DNA of 64,000 nucleotides from CAYFZO01 sp965226235 (GTDB lineage Bacteria; Pseudomonadota; Gammaproteobacteria; Poriferisulfidales; Oxydemutatoraceae). Positions within the stretch are counted from its first letter, which is position 1; every line of letters begins with the position of its first letter. Under the pieces are notes generated by a model. That model had not been told where the DNA came from. It searched no databases and was given only the letters and a program-made list of their open reading frames with translations. The DNA lies in NCBI GenBank assembly GCA_965226235.1, contig OZ245335.1, positions 868,001 to 932,000 of the forward strand. Reading direction: 5' to 3'. Positions 1-8,101 of the stretch are shown here, one piece after another. The translations under genes and the position numbers were made by a program.

Positions 1-1343
1 ACATCAGGCCGAGAATATTTTCTCTTATACAATTGCGCCTTCGGAAAGATGTGATGCACTTCCAGTCGATTCATCTTGCCGAGCATGTTGGCCTTGAGTG
101 GTAATCCGGTTCCCCAATCAAGCGCCTCCCCTATCCTGGTTAGCAGATAGAGTACAGGGTAGAAACGGGCGCCAAGACTCCAGCCCGTAAAATGCCCCGG
201 TTCTGCGCGCAATCCGCCATGCCAGAGGCGCAATTGTTCCAGCAGCTTGTCAAGTCCTCCGCTTGGGCCTTCCAGCGCCTCCAGATCCTGGTCTATAAAT
301 GACTCTGTTGATCCCGAGAACCGCCCCCACATACCAGCTTGCACGAACCAAAACAGAAGTTTATCTCGCTCGGAGTCGTTCATCGGGCCGCTAAGTTTGT
401 CAAGGTAGCGCACCATCACCGGTACGCCGAAGCGACCGAAGAAGACTCGGTCGTGGTCCAAACCAAGCCGACCGCCGATCAAGTTCAGGCTAGTGTCGAT
501 GTGTTTAATGGCTCTCTTGAGACCGTCCTGAAATTCTTCCGCGCTTTTGTCGTGCAGGTATTGAAACTTGGCCTCGCCCGTCAATACTGTATTCACTGAC
601 CTTAGTAGCCAGTCAAGGTTGAACCCGTAGCCGGCAACAGACCATTCCTCCAGTTTGGCTTTCATGGTGTCGCGTGCGTCGGGCCAGACAGAACATATTT
701 TGGCAAGTGCCAAGTCCCCCTTGGAGAGCTTCGTGCCACCGCTGTTGACGCGGTTGAATATGTCGACAACAACATCCAGCGATTTTTCGACACCCGACAC
801 TTCTTCAACATGCAGGTCAATTTCGGTCACGCTCAGGAGGTTGCTTAGCCTTGCAGCATCATTACCTATTTCACTCGTATACTCTGGATGGGCGCTTAAG
901 CGTGTAATGAAATTACCCAACCCAGCCGTACCCGCCTGCATTAGTTCGGTCACGTCAATCCATAGCGGGTCATCGCGCATTTTCACTGGCTGGTAGAAAG
1001 CGAAAGTCTCCGTTTCCAAATGAAAACGCAGCCCGGTGAAGGCATTCTCGTTGCCATCAAAAAATTTCGGCGGTTTGCCACGCACTACGCCATACAGCGA
1101 AGTCATACGCTGTTGCCCATCCAGCAGTAACTTCACGACGCCAGCGGCCAGTGCCCCTTTGCCGCGATGCACTGCTGTGCTGGATTCCGTGGCCCAGACC
1201 AGCAGCCCGCCCACCGGATGCCTGCGGTATAGCGAATCGAATAAGCCCCTTACTTGGTCCCGATTCCACACATAACCACGCTGAAACTCTGGTAGGGCCA
1301 TGTGCCCGCTGTCTATGTGATCCAAGACAGTTGAAATTTTCAT
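1..1343 (-). CDS. GmrSD-type restriction endonuclease (DUF262 + DUF1524), C terminus beyond window
   Basis: Read on the minus strand from ATG at 1343, the frame stays open to the window edge (about 447 codons). The N terminus has the DUF262 ParB-like signature: LPEFQRGYVW near residue 18, then a DGQQR motif (LLLDGQQRMTSLYG) about 70 residues further on, the NTP-handling part of GmrS-like proteins. The last visible residues read VHHIFPKAQLYKRKYSRPD, the His-rich start of the DUF1524 HNH nuclease (GmrD-like). Proteins of this architecture are type IV or associated restriction enzymes that attack modified or foreign DNA. The ATG overlaps the TGA of an hsdS remnant (ATGA), so the gene was probably once part of a type I restriction operon. 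Substrate specificity cannot be read from the sequence. Confidence 0.85.
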   Translation of the reverse strand, partial: MKISTVLDHIDSGHMALPEFQRGYVWNRDQVRGLFDSLYRRHPVGGLLVWATESSTAVHRGKGALAAGVVKLLLDGQQRMTSLYGVVRGKPPKFFDGNENAFTGLRFHLETETFAFYQPVKMRDDPLWIDVTELMQAGTAGLGNFITRLSAHPEYTSEIGNDAARLSNLLSVTEIDLHVEEVSGVEKSLDVVVDIFNRVNSGGTKLSKGDLALAKICSVWPDARDTMKAKLEEWSVAGYGFNLDWLLRSVNTVLTGEAKFQYLHDKSAEEFQDGLKRAIKHIDTSLNLIGGRLGLDHDRVFFGRFGVPVMVRYLDKLSGPMNDSERDKLLFWFVQAGMWGRFSGSTESFIDQDLEALEGPSGGLDKLLEQLRLWHGGLRAEPGHFTGWSLGARFYPVLYLLTRIGEALDWGTGLPLKANMLGKMNRLEVHHIFPKAQLYKRKYSRPD

Positions 1344-1453
1344 ATAAGGCGAATCCTTCCAGTGAGTAGTCCTTGCATTATGCCTTGTTTAAGCAGGCTG
1401 GCTTTGGCGAGCTTGGCTTCCAGTCCGGTGATTTCGGCGTCTATTGATGGATG
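1340..1453 (-). pseudogene. hsdS: hsdS C-terminal remnant (type I restriction specificity subunit)
   Basis: About 37 codons ending at the TGA at 1340-1342 encode IDAEITGLEAKLAKASLLKQ followed by GIMQGLLTGRIRLI, the highly conserved coiled-coil tail of HsdS. Upstream, past about 1455, the frame stays open but no longer resembles HsdS, and the opposite strand there matches a different gene. The target-recognition domains are absent, so this is a deletion remnant. Its stop codon overlaps the start of the GmrSD-type gene, showing the former operon order hsdS then DUF262. Confidence 0.8.
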
Positions 1454-1476
1454 CAATCCTTTGGGCGCAAAAACCG

Positions 1477-1535
1477 GCTCTTTGAGATTGTTGAAGGCGA
1501 GTTGAGCGCTGAGCAGACCTATGAGGCCATCATAG
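1477..1535 (+). pseudogene. Fragment duplicated from the 3' part of the nearby PD-(D/E)XK gene
   Basis: This stretch encodes LFEIVEGELSAEQTYEAI, matching LFEILEGELSAEQAYESI near the C terminus of the intact gene at 2582-3643 (its bases about 3400-3460). Only some 55-60 bases are shared. It abuts the hsdS remnant head-to-head, so two truncated genes have been joined by deletion. It could also be the stump of a second, related gene rather than a copy. Confidence 0.6.
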
Positions 1536-1724
1536 CAGTCAGTGGAACTTTGTGGATTGACCGGACAATGATCGTGCCCCGGGAGTGTGTGCAGCAGAAC
1601 ATGCCAGTATTGGTGGTGGGCAGGCAAAACGCAGCAGCGCGAACGGCGTGCGCAAACCCGAATGACCGGCACATGGGATAGAATTGAGGGACTCACGTTC
1701 TTCACGGTTTGAAGCCGCCATTCC

Positions 1725-2273
1725 ATGGGATTACTCATCACCGGCACTGTTCTTTTTTTCGGCATTCACCTGCTACCGATATTCGTCGGCCTGCGGCAGC
1801 GGCTGGTCGATATGCTGGGTGAAGCAAGGTACAAGACCGCGTTTGCACTGACCTCAGCCGCTGGCTTTGTTGCCATGCTCTATGGATGGAAAGCGGTACC
1901 CCATGTTCCCGTGTTCGATCCTCCGGCATTCAGCCTGCCGCTAGCGAAGATCGTTATGCTGCCGGCGTTGGTCCTGCTGGTGGCCGCCTATGTACCCAGC
2001 AATATCAGGCGGCTGGCGGGCCACCCCATGCTCATTGCAGTCCTACTCTGGGCCCTGGTCCATGTGCTCGCCAACGGCGACCGAGCATCCCTGATCCTGT
2101 TCGGCGCTTTCCTGCTCTATGCAATTATCGACTGGGTGTCCGTGGTTCGACGCCGGCCGGGAAGACGAGCCCCGGTCCGATGGCGTGGCGACCTGATTGT
2201 CGCGGCGTTGGGGGTTGCAGTTTACATCGCGGTATACCGCCTGCACGAACGGTTTATCGCGCCGCTCGGGTGA
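1725..2273 (+). CDS. NnrU-family integral membrane protein
   Basis: 182 residues with about five hydrophobic segments. The central stretch HPMLIAVLLWALVHVLANGD, followed by ASLILFGAFLLYAIID, is the signature of the NnrU family, found near denitrification and nitrite or nitric oxide handling genes and in many proteobacteria with no clear role. It should sit in the cytoplasmic membrane. No nitrogen-oxide gene lies in this window, and the neighbours are restriction and IS remnants, so the context adds nothing about function. The start was chosen because the hydrophobic N terminus (MGLLITGTVLFFGIHLLPIF) is typical of the family; no strong ribosome site is seen. Confidence 0.8.
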   Translation: MGLLITGTVLFFGIHLLPIFVGLRQRLVDMLGEARYKTAFALTSAAGFVAMLYGWKAVPHVPVFDPPAFSLPLAKIVMLPALVLLVAAYVPSNIRRLAGHPMLIAVLLWALVHVLANGDRASLILFGAFLLYAIIDWVSVVRRRPGRRAPVRWRGDLIVAALGVAVYIAVYRLHERFIAPLG

Positions 2274-2325
2274 ATACCGTCCTCAGAGTTGCCCATGCCC
2301 GGGGCATCTGGCCCGAAAAACTCAA

Positions 2326-2500
2326 CATGAAGCCCGGCAACTGATCAAGGACTGGCGCCGCCACTACAACCAGCAACAACCGCATCGCTCGCTGGGTTGC
2401 GCCACCCCAGCCGAGTACGCAACACGAGCAGCTTGATAAGATGTTTTTCCCTCATTGCAAGTGGACCGATATCAGGAGGAAGATCAACATTATTTCTGCC
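2326..2500 (+). mobile_element. IS3-family remnant: OrfB C terminus plus right end
   Basis: Codons ending near 2436 read QLIKDWRRHYNQQQPHRSLG and then ATPAEY, the typical tail of the DDE integrase-type OrfB of IS3 elements. The following 60 or so bases match, in reverse orientation, the end of another copy at 43312-43438. The rest of the element is missing. With the bases on either side it fills the gene-free gap 2274-2581. Confidence 0.75.
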
Positions 2501-2581
2501 CTTATAACAATCGGAAGTTTCGTATTCACCAGAGGCGTGGTAGTTCTGATAAACCAAGCCGAAAAATGACAAGACAGCCGT

Positions 2582-3643
2582 ATGCCGATATACCGAATCG
2601 ATAACAAGAAGATCGTCCCGATCGAACGAACGACTTTCGCGCAGCAAGGCTTGCGCGAGCGCCAAGATATCCAAGCCCTGTTGAAGTCGCAGATCGATGT
2701 GATCTCGCCGGACACGTTGATCGTGTCTGAGGAATTCGGCGCATGGGAGAACAGTCGGTGCCGCATCGATCTCCTGGGCATTGATAAAGACGCCAACCTT
2801 GTCGTCATCGAACTCAAGCGGACCGAGGACGGTGGGCACATGGACCTGCAGGCCATTCGCTACGCCGCGATGATCTCGACCCTGACCTTCGACAAGCTGG
2901 TGACGATCTACAAGCGCTATCTGAGTGACAACGGTATCGAGCAGGATGCCTCCGATAGTCTCCGCGAATTCCTGGGCTGGGATGAGAATGTGCCGGATGA
3001 GGAGCAGTTCGGCCAGGAGGTCAAGATCATCCTTGCCTCGGCTGAATTCTCAAAAGAATTGACAACCTCGGTGATGTGGCTGAATGATTTTGGGATCGAT
3101 ATCCGATGCGTCCGGATGCATCCCTATATAAGTGACGGGCAAACCTTCCTTGATGTCCAGACCGTGATCCCCATCCCGGAAGTCGCCGACTATCAAGTCC
3201 GCATACGCGAGAAGAGGCAGAAAGAGCGGGAGTCCAGAAAAAGCGCTCAGGATTTCACTAAATATGATGTCGATATCGCCGGTGAACACTTCCCGGATCA
3301 AAGTAAACGCTGGATGATGTTCCGACTGATCTCGAGCGTGCTGGCGAATGGCGGCACACCAGCGCAGGTGATGAACGCGATCCCCTCGCACAAACCCCAG
3401 CTCTTTGAGATTTTAGAAGGCGAGTTGAGCGCTGAGCAGGCCTATGAATCCATCATGAAGGATGACAGCGGCGGCACACTACCCCGAGCCAAGCGGTTTT
3501 TCTGTAACAACGGTGAGGTTTTTCCGATCGAGGGCAAGACCTATGCGCTCACCAACCAGTGGGGAAGCGAAACGCTGGCGGCCGTGAAGTCGCTGGCCGA
3601 GACGTTTCCACACCTGAAAATCGAGATCAAGCCGAGCGAATAG
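2582..3643 (+). CDS. PD-(D/E)XK nuclease-like protein of unknown role
   Basis: 353 residues. Residues about 45-85 contain SEEFGAWENSRCRIDLLGID followed by VVIELKR, with the acidic and E-x-K spacing of PD-(D/E)XK nucleases, close to NucS-like DUF91 domains (Asp of RIDLL, Glu and Lys of IELKR). DLQAIRYAAM follows, as in that group. A charged linker (about 205-225) leads to a C-terminal part with WMMFRLISSVLANGGTPAQV and FEILEGELSAEQAYES that I cannot assign. Its 3' end is partly repeated at 1477-1535. It lies between an IS3 remnant and the hipBA operon, so a defence or DNA-repair role is likely but unproven. Confidence 0.65.
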   Translation: MPIYRIDNKKIVPIERTTFAQQGLRERQDIQALLKSQIDVISPDTLIVSEEFGAWENSRCRIDLLGIDKDANLVVIELKRTEDGGHMDLQAIRYAAMISTLTFDKLVTIYKRYLSDNGIEQDASDSLREFLGWDENVPDEEQFGQEVKIILASAEFSKELTTSVMWLNDFGIDIRCVRMHPYISDGQTFLDVQTVIPIPEVADYQVRIREKRQKERESRKSAQDFTKYDVDIAGEHFPDQSKRWMMFRLISSVLANGGTPAQVMNAIPSHKPQLFEILEGELSAEQAYESIMKDDSGGTLPRAKRFFCNNGEVFPIEGKTYALTNQWGSETLAAVKSLAETFPHLKIEIKPSE

Positions 3644-3875
3644 ACCCGCCCCACCTTTCAGACGCATCCGGGGGCGCGCCTTATTCGAAGTCCAGCGGCG
3701 ATGAGGTTGGCGCACATTCCATCCTCGCAGGCCTGGTCAGGGTTCGAAGCACGAAAGCCCCGACCGGTAATCGAGCAAAATCATCGATTCTGTATGGCAC
3801 GCACACAATCTTGCGGTCATCCCGAATCGCCGTTTTGCCAAAAGTGGATACAGACCTGTTCTCACCATTAGGAAT

Positions 3876-4007
3876 GGTCTACATATAGCTCATAAAGGCT
3901 TATTACGATCTATATACAGATCATTTTTGTCTTGACAAAGGAGCGGGATTTCACTACTTTGATCTACAGAAAGACCATGAAGCTGTTTTACGGTCTATAT
4001 ACGGATC
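3876..4007 (+). promoter_or_regulatory. Four operator-like sites before hipBA
   Basis: Related 16-mers occur at 3876-3891 (ggtctacatatagctc), 3907-3922 (gatctatatacagatc), 3961-3976 (gatctacagaaagacc) and 3992-4007 (ggtctatatacggatc). The second is close to a perfect palindrome and the others are degenerate versions of RRTCTatATAcaGATC. Spacing is 31, 54 and 31 bp, so the outer pairs are symmetrically placed, as in autoregulated hip operons where HipB dimers bind several sites. The remaining gap 3644-3875 shows nothing recognisable. Confidence 0.65.
3932..3960 (+). promoter_or_regulatory. Sigma-70 promoter of hipBA
   Basis: TTGACA at 3932-3937 and TACTTT at 3955-3960 are separated by 17 bp. 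The predicted transcription start (about 3967) falls inside the third operator-like site, so HipB bound on both sides would block RNA polymerase. Confidence 0.6.
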
Positions 4008-4018
4008 ATTTTAGAACG

Positions 4019-4357
4019 ATGCCAAAGTCCATTACACGCACCTACTCACGCTACAGCCGCGATGCGACTGCTTTGCTCGGCGGGCTGGTACGCGAAGCGC
4101 GAAAAGAGCGCAAGCTGACCGCACAAGAAGTGGCAGACCGTGCGGGCATTTCCAGAGGCTTGCTACAACGCATCGAAAAAGGCGACCTCAAATGCGAAGT
4201 CGGAGCCATCTTCGAAGTGGCCGCCATTGTCGGCGTTCGGTTGTTCGATGCCGATGAAAGCACACTGACAAAGCATCTGAGCCAAACCAGGGACAAGCTG
4301 ACGCTCCTGCCAAAGTCCGTCCGCAGGAAATCCAGGGCGGTACACGATGACTTCTAA
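4019..4357 (+). CDS. hipB: HipB-like antitoxin, XRE-family repressor
   Basis: With the ATG at 4019 the protein has 112 residues. Residues about 17-60 form a helix-turn-helix (LVREARKERKLTAQEVADRA, then GISRGLLQRIEKGD) of the Cro/C1 type, as in HipB. It should bind the operator repeats just upstream and neutralise HipA. An earlier in-frame ATG at 3977 lies only about 10 nt from the predicted transcript start and would place the last operator inside the gene, so 4019 is preferred; neither start has a strong ribosome site. The end overlaps hipA (ATGACTTCTAA), indicating translational coupling. Confidence 0.85.
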   Translation: MPKSITRTYSRYSRDATALLGGLVREARKERKLTAQEVADRAGISRGLLQRIEKGDLKCEVGAIFEVAAIVGVRLFDADESTLTKHLSQTRDKLTLLPKSVRRKSRAVHDDF

Positions 4358-5606
4358 CAGCGATAAAGAAGCCTTTGTCTGGATCTGGTTGCCGGAGGAA
4401 TCCGAACCAGTCGTGGCCGGGCGGCTGGAAGCCGACAACGGCAATCTCCTGTTTAACTACGGTAAGAGTTACCTGGGGCGTATCGGGGATCACAAGCCTG
4501 CGATACCAATCTACGAACCAGAATTACCCTTGAAGATCGGGGTGTTGCCCCTGCCGGAAGGATTGACCATGCCCGGCTGTATTCGCGACGCCGCGCCCGA
4601 TGCGTGGGGGCGGCGTGTGATTATCAACAAAAAGCTGGGGGGTAAGGATGCCGGCGCAGATACAGCCGAGCTGGATGAACTGACCTATCTGCTGGAATCC
4701 GGCTCTGACCGGATCGGTGCGCTCGATTTTCAGCGTTCGCCGACCGAATATGTGCCGCGTGTCGCAAACAATGTCAGCATGGAAGAGCTGATCGAGTCCG
4801 CCGGACGTGTCGAGAAAGGCATACCCCTCACGCTTGAGCTGGATCAGGCGTTGATCCAGGGCAGTTCCATCGGTGGCGCTCGTCCCAAAGCCCTGATCCG
4901 GGATCAAGGCAAGAAGTATGTCGCCAAGTTCTCATCGAGCGCTGATCTATACAGCGTTGTTAAGGCCGAGTTCATTGCCATGCGACTGGCCGCACTGGCT
5001 GGATTGAATGTCGCGCCGGTGAAACTGGTCAAAGCGGCCAACAAGGACGTGCTTCTTATTGAACGCTTCGACCGCCTGCCGAAAGGCGATAGCTGGTCGC
5101 GCAAAGCCATGGTCTCTGCGCTGACGTTGCTTGGTCTGGATGGCATGAGGGCGCGATACGCCAGCTATGAAACCCTGGCCGAGATTATCCGCCATCGTTT
5201 CACCGACCCGAAGGATACGCTGAAAGAGCTGTTCTCTCGGCTTGTCTTCAATGTTCTGTGCGGCAATACCGACGACCACGCACGTAACCATGCGGCGTTC
5301 TGGAATGGCAAGGAACTGACCTTGACGCCTGCCTATGACATTTGTCCGCAAGGCCGCACGGGCAACAAGGCTTCACAGGCCATGCTGATATCGGGCAACA
5401 ACAATCTCAGCCAGCTCGGAACCTGTCTTGACGCAGCGAAGAACTTCCTGCTTTCGGATGACGATGCCCGCGCCATATTCAGGCATCTGACGGGGGGCAT
5501 CGAACAGCATTGGGATGCGGTCTGTCAGGAAGCCGAACTAAGCGAAGTGGACAAGAAACTTTTTTGGAGGCGGCAGTTTCTAAATCCCTACTCTACACTT
5601 CACTAA
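4347..5606 (+). CDS. hipA: HipA-type serine/threonine kinase toxin
   Basis: 419 residues, a usual HipA length. Motifs in order: the glycine-rich loop QGSSIGGARPKAL (171-183), the ATP-binding lysine in KYVAKFSS (190-197), the catalytic loop CGNTDDHARNH (305-315; Asp309 as probable base), and the metal-binding Asp331 in LTPAYDICP. In studied systems HipA phosphorylates a translation factor such as glutamyl-tRNA synthetase and stops growth; the target here is not known. Its start overlaps hipB by 11 bp. The 3' end overlaps the convergent gene at 5603 by 4 bp. All key residues are present, so the toxin looks active. Confidence 0.92.
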   Translation: MTSNSDKEAFVWIWLPEESEPVVAGRLEADNGNLLFNYGKSYLGRIGDHKPAIPIYEPELPLKIGVLPLPEGLTMPGCIRDAAPDAWGRRVIINKKLGGKDAGADTAELDELTYLLESGSDRIGALDFQRSPTEYVPRVANNVSMEELIESAGRVEKGIPLTLELDQALIQGSSIGGARPKALIRDQGKKYVAKFSSSADLYSVVKAEFIAMRLAALAGLNVAPVKLVKAANKDVLLIERFDRLPKGDSWSRKAMVSALTLLGLDGMRARYASYETLAEIIRHRFTDPKDTLKELFSRLVFNVLCGNTDDHARNHAAFWNGKELTLTPAYDICPQGRTGNKASQAMLISGNNNLSQLGTCLDAAKNFLLSDDDARAIFRHLTGGIEQHWDAVCQEAELSEVDKKLFWRRQFLNPYSTLH

Positions 5607-6916
5607 GCTACTTCAACCATTGCTGCTTCAACCATCTCATCAAACTGCTGCTTACCGATTAGGCCCTTATTGACCAACACTGTCTGAACTAATCTTTCCG
5701 AAACATAGAAATGGTGCGCGGCTGCAGAAATATCGTCCTCAGACGGCTGCTCCGTATCCATATAAGCCAATAAATCATCATAGGGGCAAAGCAAACTCTG
5801 CGCAAAAGACCGTTGAAATTTTTGACGCCTCGTTTTGGCCTTCGTCATGGGCCCAAGGGCATCGCCACCTGAACAAATTGCATCGCCCAAAGTTCGGCAC
5901 AACTCGAACCGGCGACCTTGTCCCCCACGCGCGCACAGCGCTACTACATTTTTTCCCTCGTCTCCTTGTCGCAGACGAAGACCATAGCGCAGCTTTGTTG
6001 CTTCGGATTTTTTGCTGCGAAAACCATCTTTAGAAATATTCAACAGTTCCGCTAATCGTTTATTTTCCAGCGGCCCGCCTTGAACCCCCAAGTTATGCCG
6101 CACTGCCATGGCTGCCTCTTCCGCCGTCTCCCATACTGGATTGCTTGACTCCTTCTCTATATTCCCTGCCGCTACTACAGCTTCACGCAAATCACAAACC
6201 ACTCGTGACTTTTTCGCAACGTTGATTTCTTCCTCCAGCGTAGCGGCGGCCGCTTCCCCTTGAATTGCTACTATGGCCTCTTCAACCCCACTCTTCCCAT
6301 AGGTCTTCATATACTCCAGCAAAGCTCCGATCAAATCATCCGGCGCACCGTCGACATCGTATCCCAGCTTTGCCTCAAGCCGACGCCACGTCGCAATATC
6401 CTGATCGTTCCGCTCGTTCTTCAAAGCTAGAAATTGCGCATTTAGTGCCGCCTTGTCGTTCGAATTCGCGGCAGCAGCCTGTTCCAGAAACTGGTCGACC
6501 GCTGCTTCAAATTGAGCTGCACTTACAAATACCAAGGCATCCTTCGTATATCGCAAAGCAAAATTCATGCTCATCGGGTCACTACGGGAAGAAAGGCCAA
6601 CACGAGTGTCTTCGCTCCAAATCCGAAGCCTTGGCCATATGTATCCGCCGCCGATAGCAGAGAGCTCGTGAGCCAGACGCCAATCGGGATCGACTGTGTC
6701 GGAAACCATCGGCTCCCAACGTAAGCGCCACCAATTATCCGTTATCCAAAACGCCAACTGAACTGGCGGAGCTTGCAAGTAGTCGTCAGATTTATTGTCC
6801 CCATTCCGGACCAATTCGGTAAAACATACTTCACCCGAACGTAGCGATATAGCCTGTGGCATATCCCAGGATGCACCGGCAGCAGACCGGATATCTATTT
6901 CGAACCCGCCCATCAT
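5603..6916 (-). CDS. ImmA/IrrE-related protein lacking the metallopeptidase motif
   Basis: 437 residues. The C-terminal half resembles the ImmA/IrrE group: LENKRLAELLNI, RRFELCRTLGDAI, then RRQKFQRSFAQSLLCPYDDL and FYVSERLVQTVLVNKGLI. No HExxH zinc-binding motif is visible; the equivalent stretch reads RRFELCRTLGD. A proteolytic role is therefore unlikely, and it may act as a regulator or binding partner. The N-terminal half (about 1-170) is unassigned, with Trp-rich stretches such as AFWITDNWWRLRWEP. The start (ATG at 6916) overlaps the stop of the upstream gene as ATGA, so the two are co-translated. It converges on hipA. Confidence 0.55.
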   Translation of the reverse strand: MMGGFEIDIRSAAGASWDMPQAISLRSGEVCFTELVRNGDNKSDDYLQAPPVQLAFWITDNWWRLRWEPMVSDTVDPDWRLAHELSAIGGGYIWPRLRIWSEDTRVGLSSRSDPMSMNFALRYTKDALVFVSAAQFEAAVDQFLEQAAAANSNDKAALNAQFLALKNERNDQDIATWRRLEAKLGYDVDGAPDDLIGALLEYMKTYGKSGVEEAIVAIQGEAAAATLEEEINVAKKSRVVCDLREAVVAAGNIEKESSNPVWETAEEAAMAVRHNLGVQGGPLENKRLAELLNISKDGFRSKKSEATKLRYGLRLRQGDEGKNVVALCARGGQGRRFELCRTLGDAICSGGDALGPMTKAKTRRQKFQRSFAQSLLCPYDDLLAYMDTEQPSEDDISAAAHHFYVSERLVQTVLVNKGLIGKQQFDEMVEAAMVEVA

Positions 6917-7419
6917 CTAAATCCATATAGAGTTTCGCATCGTTGAACTGCTTGGTGCGCCAATTGGTTGCCGTGACCTTGCACCCATTCCCTAAACCGT
7001 CGGTACACCATCTCAGCTATTGGCTCCGTCCTCCGAACCGGATATCCATGATATTCGGTTTTCCCAACATTGGTAGTTCTAGCTTCATAAATCCATCCAT
7101 TATCCGCGACTGCCCAGATTATGCCATTTTTGCCCACGAGCCCCGCTTGCAGACCTCGCTGGATCATTCGATGCATCAACTGCATATCCGCAGGCTGAAA
7201 GTTGGCATCACGATCGCAGAGTGTTGCGTCTCCTCTATTTCCTTGAAACGGCGTAAGGCCATACAGATGAGGATGTTGTTTATGTTTAGAACTTCCTTGG
7301 TATGTTATGTTCTGCTGCAATTGCGCAATGTGATCTGGAGCAGGATTCGGGATCAGGCGACGTTTGTCATTGTTGGAGCACCGCGCCGGTAGAACGGGCC
7401 TTTTTTGCGGTTTCTTCAT
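6913..7419 (-). CDS. Unknown protein coupled to the ImmA-like gene
   Basis: 168 residues from the ATG at 7419, which follows a GAGGG ribosome site; the longer open frame upstream was not used. There is a basic, Pro-rich N terminus and then a compact domain with YQGSSKHKQHPHLYGL, GDATLCDRDA and WAVADNGWIYEARTTN. I do not recognise the fold. Clustered Lys, His, Asp and Cys in the first block could be catalytic or nucleic-acid binding, but this is a guess. The 4-bp overlap with the next gene suggests a two-gene unit, possibly toxin and regulator. Confidence 0.5.
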   Translation of the reverse strand: MKKPQKRPVLPARCSNNDKRRLIPNPAPDHIAQLQQNITYQGSSKHKQHPHLYGLTPFQGNRGDATLCDRDANFQPADMQLMHRMIQRGLQAGLVGKNGIIWAVADNGWIYEARTTNVGKTEYHGYPVRRTEPIAEMVYRRFREWVQGHGNQLAHQAVQRCETLYGFR

Positions 7420-7523
7420 TTTATACTTGCCCTCAGAAACGACGCAGGCAGTGTATGAGTCCACCACATATGGGACAAACGAGGTAGGCGCTTGGCAAGC
7501 ATTTGGCAAGGTGTGAGGGTATT

Positions 7524-7645
7524 GATTCCCTGGTGCGGTCGCTGCCCGTTAACGACAGCTTGGCGACGAAGGTGATGCATGAGTCAGTTCGCAAACGAGG
7601 ACTGCTGGGCCATTTGGCGATTCTCTGGTGCGGTCGCTGCCCGTT
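7524..7645. repeat. Pair of 27-bp direct repeats 3' of the tRNA
   Basis: Two copies of a 27-bp sequence sharing the core ctggtgcggtcgctgcccgt lie at 7524-7550 and 7619-7645 and differ at one base. Their starts are 95 bp apart. They sit in the 333-bp gene-free stretch 7420-7752, just beyond the 3' end of tRNA-fMet, where integration scars are common. I saw no third copy. Confidence 0.7.
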
Positions 7646-7752
7646 GGTAGGGCATGCCGATATCAGGACACAGATAGCGGCACAAAAAAAGGCCGCCTTG
7701 TGACGACCTAAGCGCTGGTTATATCTCGCATTCTGTGGAGTTATAACGAAAG

Positions 7753-7829
<77 letters not shown>

Positions 7830-7874
7830 ACGCAGGTGCTATTGTAAACCAGGCACAGCATCCAGTCCAAGACA

Positions 7875-7983
7875 ACAGCACCCGGTGGAGACACGGATGT
7901 TTCTCAGGTCGGGCAGTGTGCCGGTTTGTATATCTGCCGGCGCAGACTCGGCGACGGCATCGGTTCGCATGTATGCCGCCACC
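7875..7983 (-). pseudogene. Deleted glycosyltransferase remnant; left 70-bp direct repeat
   Basis: Bases 7875-7944 match 24841-24910 with three differences. Bases 7956-7983 match 25816-25843 with two. In the full gene (24870-26219) those segments lie about 900 bp apart, so this is the same glycosyltransferase sequence with its middle deleted. On the minus strand it reads ...TCEPMPS...SLRRQIYKPAHCPT, ending like the intact copy. It marks the left border of the defence island. Confidence 0.7.
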
Positions 7984-8101
7984 TGCATCCCAAGCAGGAT
8001 TGCCGAAATCGCGGGTTGATCAGATCTTCAACGCGGCGCAATGTGGGTGGGCGCAGAAGTTCCCCAGTCGGCGATCAAGGCGCGCTTGGTGGTCTCTTGC
8101 A

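Noticed and set aside
1725..2273. Link of the NnrU-like gene to denitrification
   Set aside because: No nitrite or nitric oxide reductase or regulator gene lies in the window.
7524..7645. Possible CRISPR repeats
   Set aside because: Only two copies with a 68-bp spacer and no cas genes anywhere in the window.
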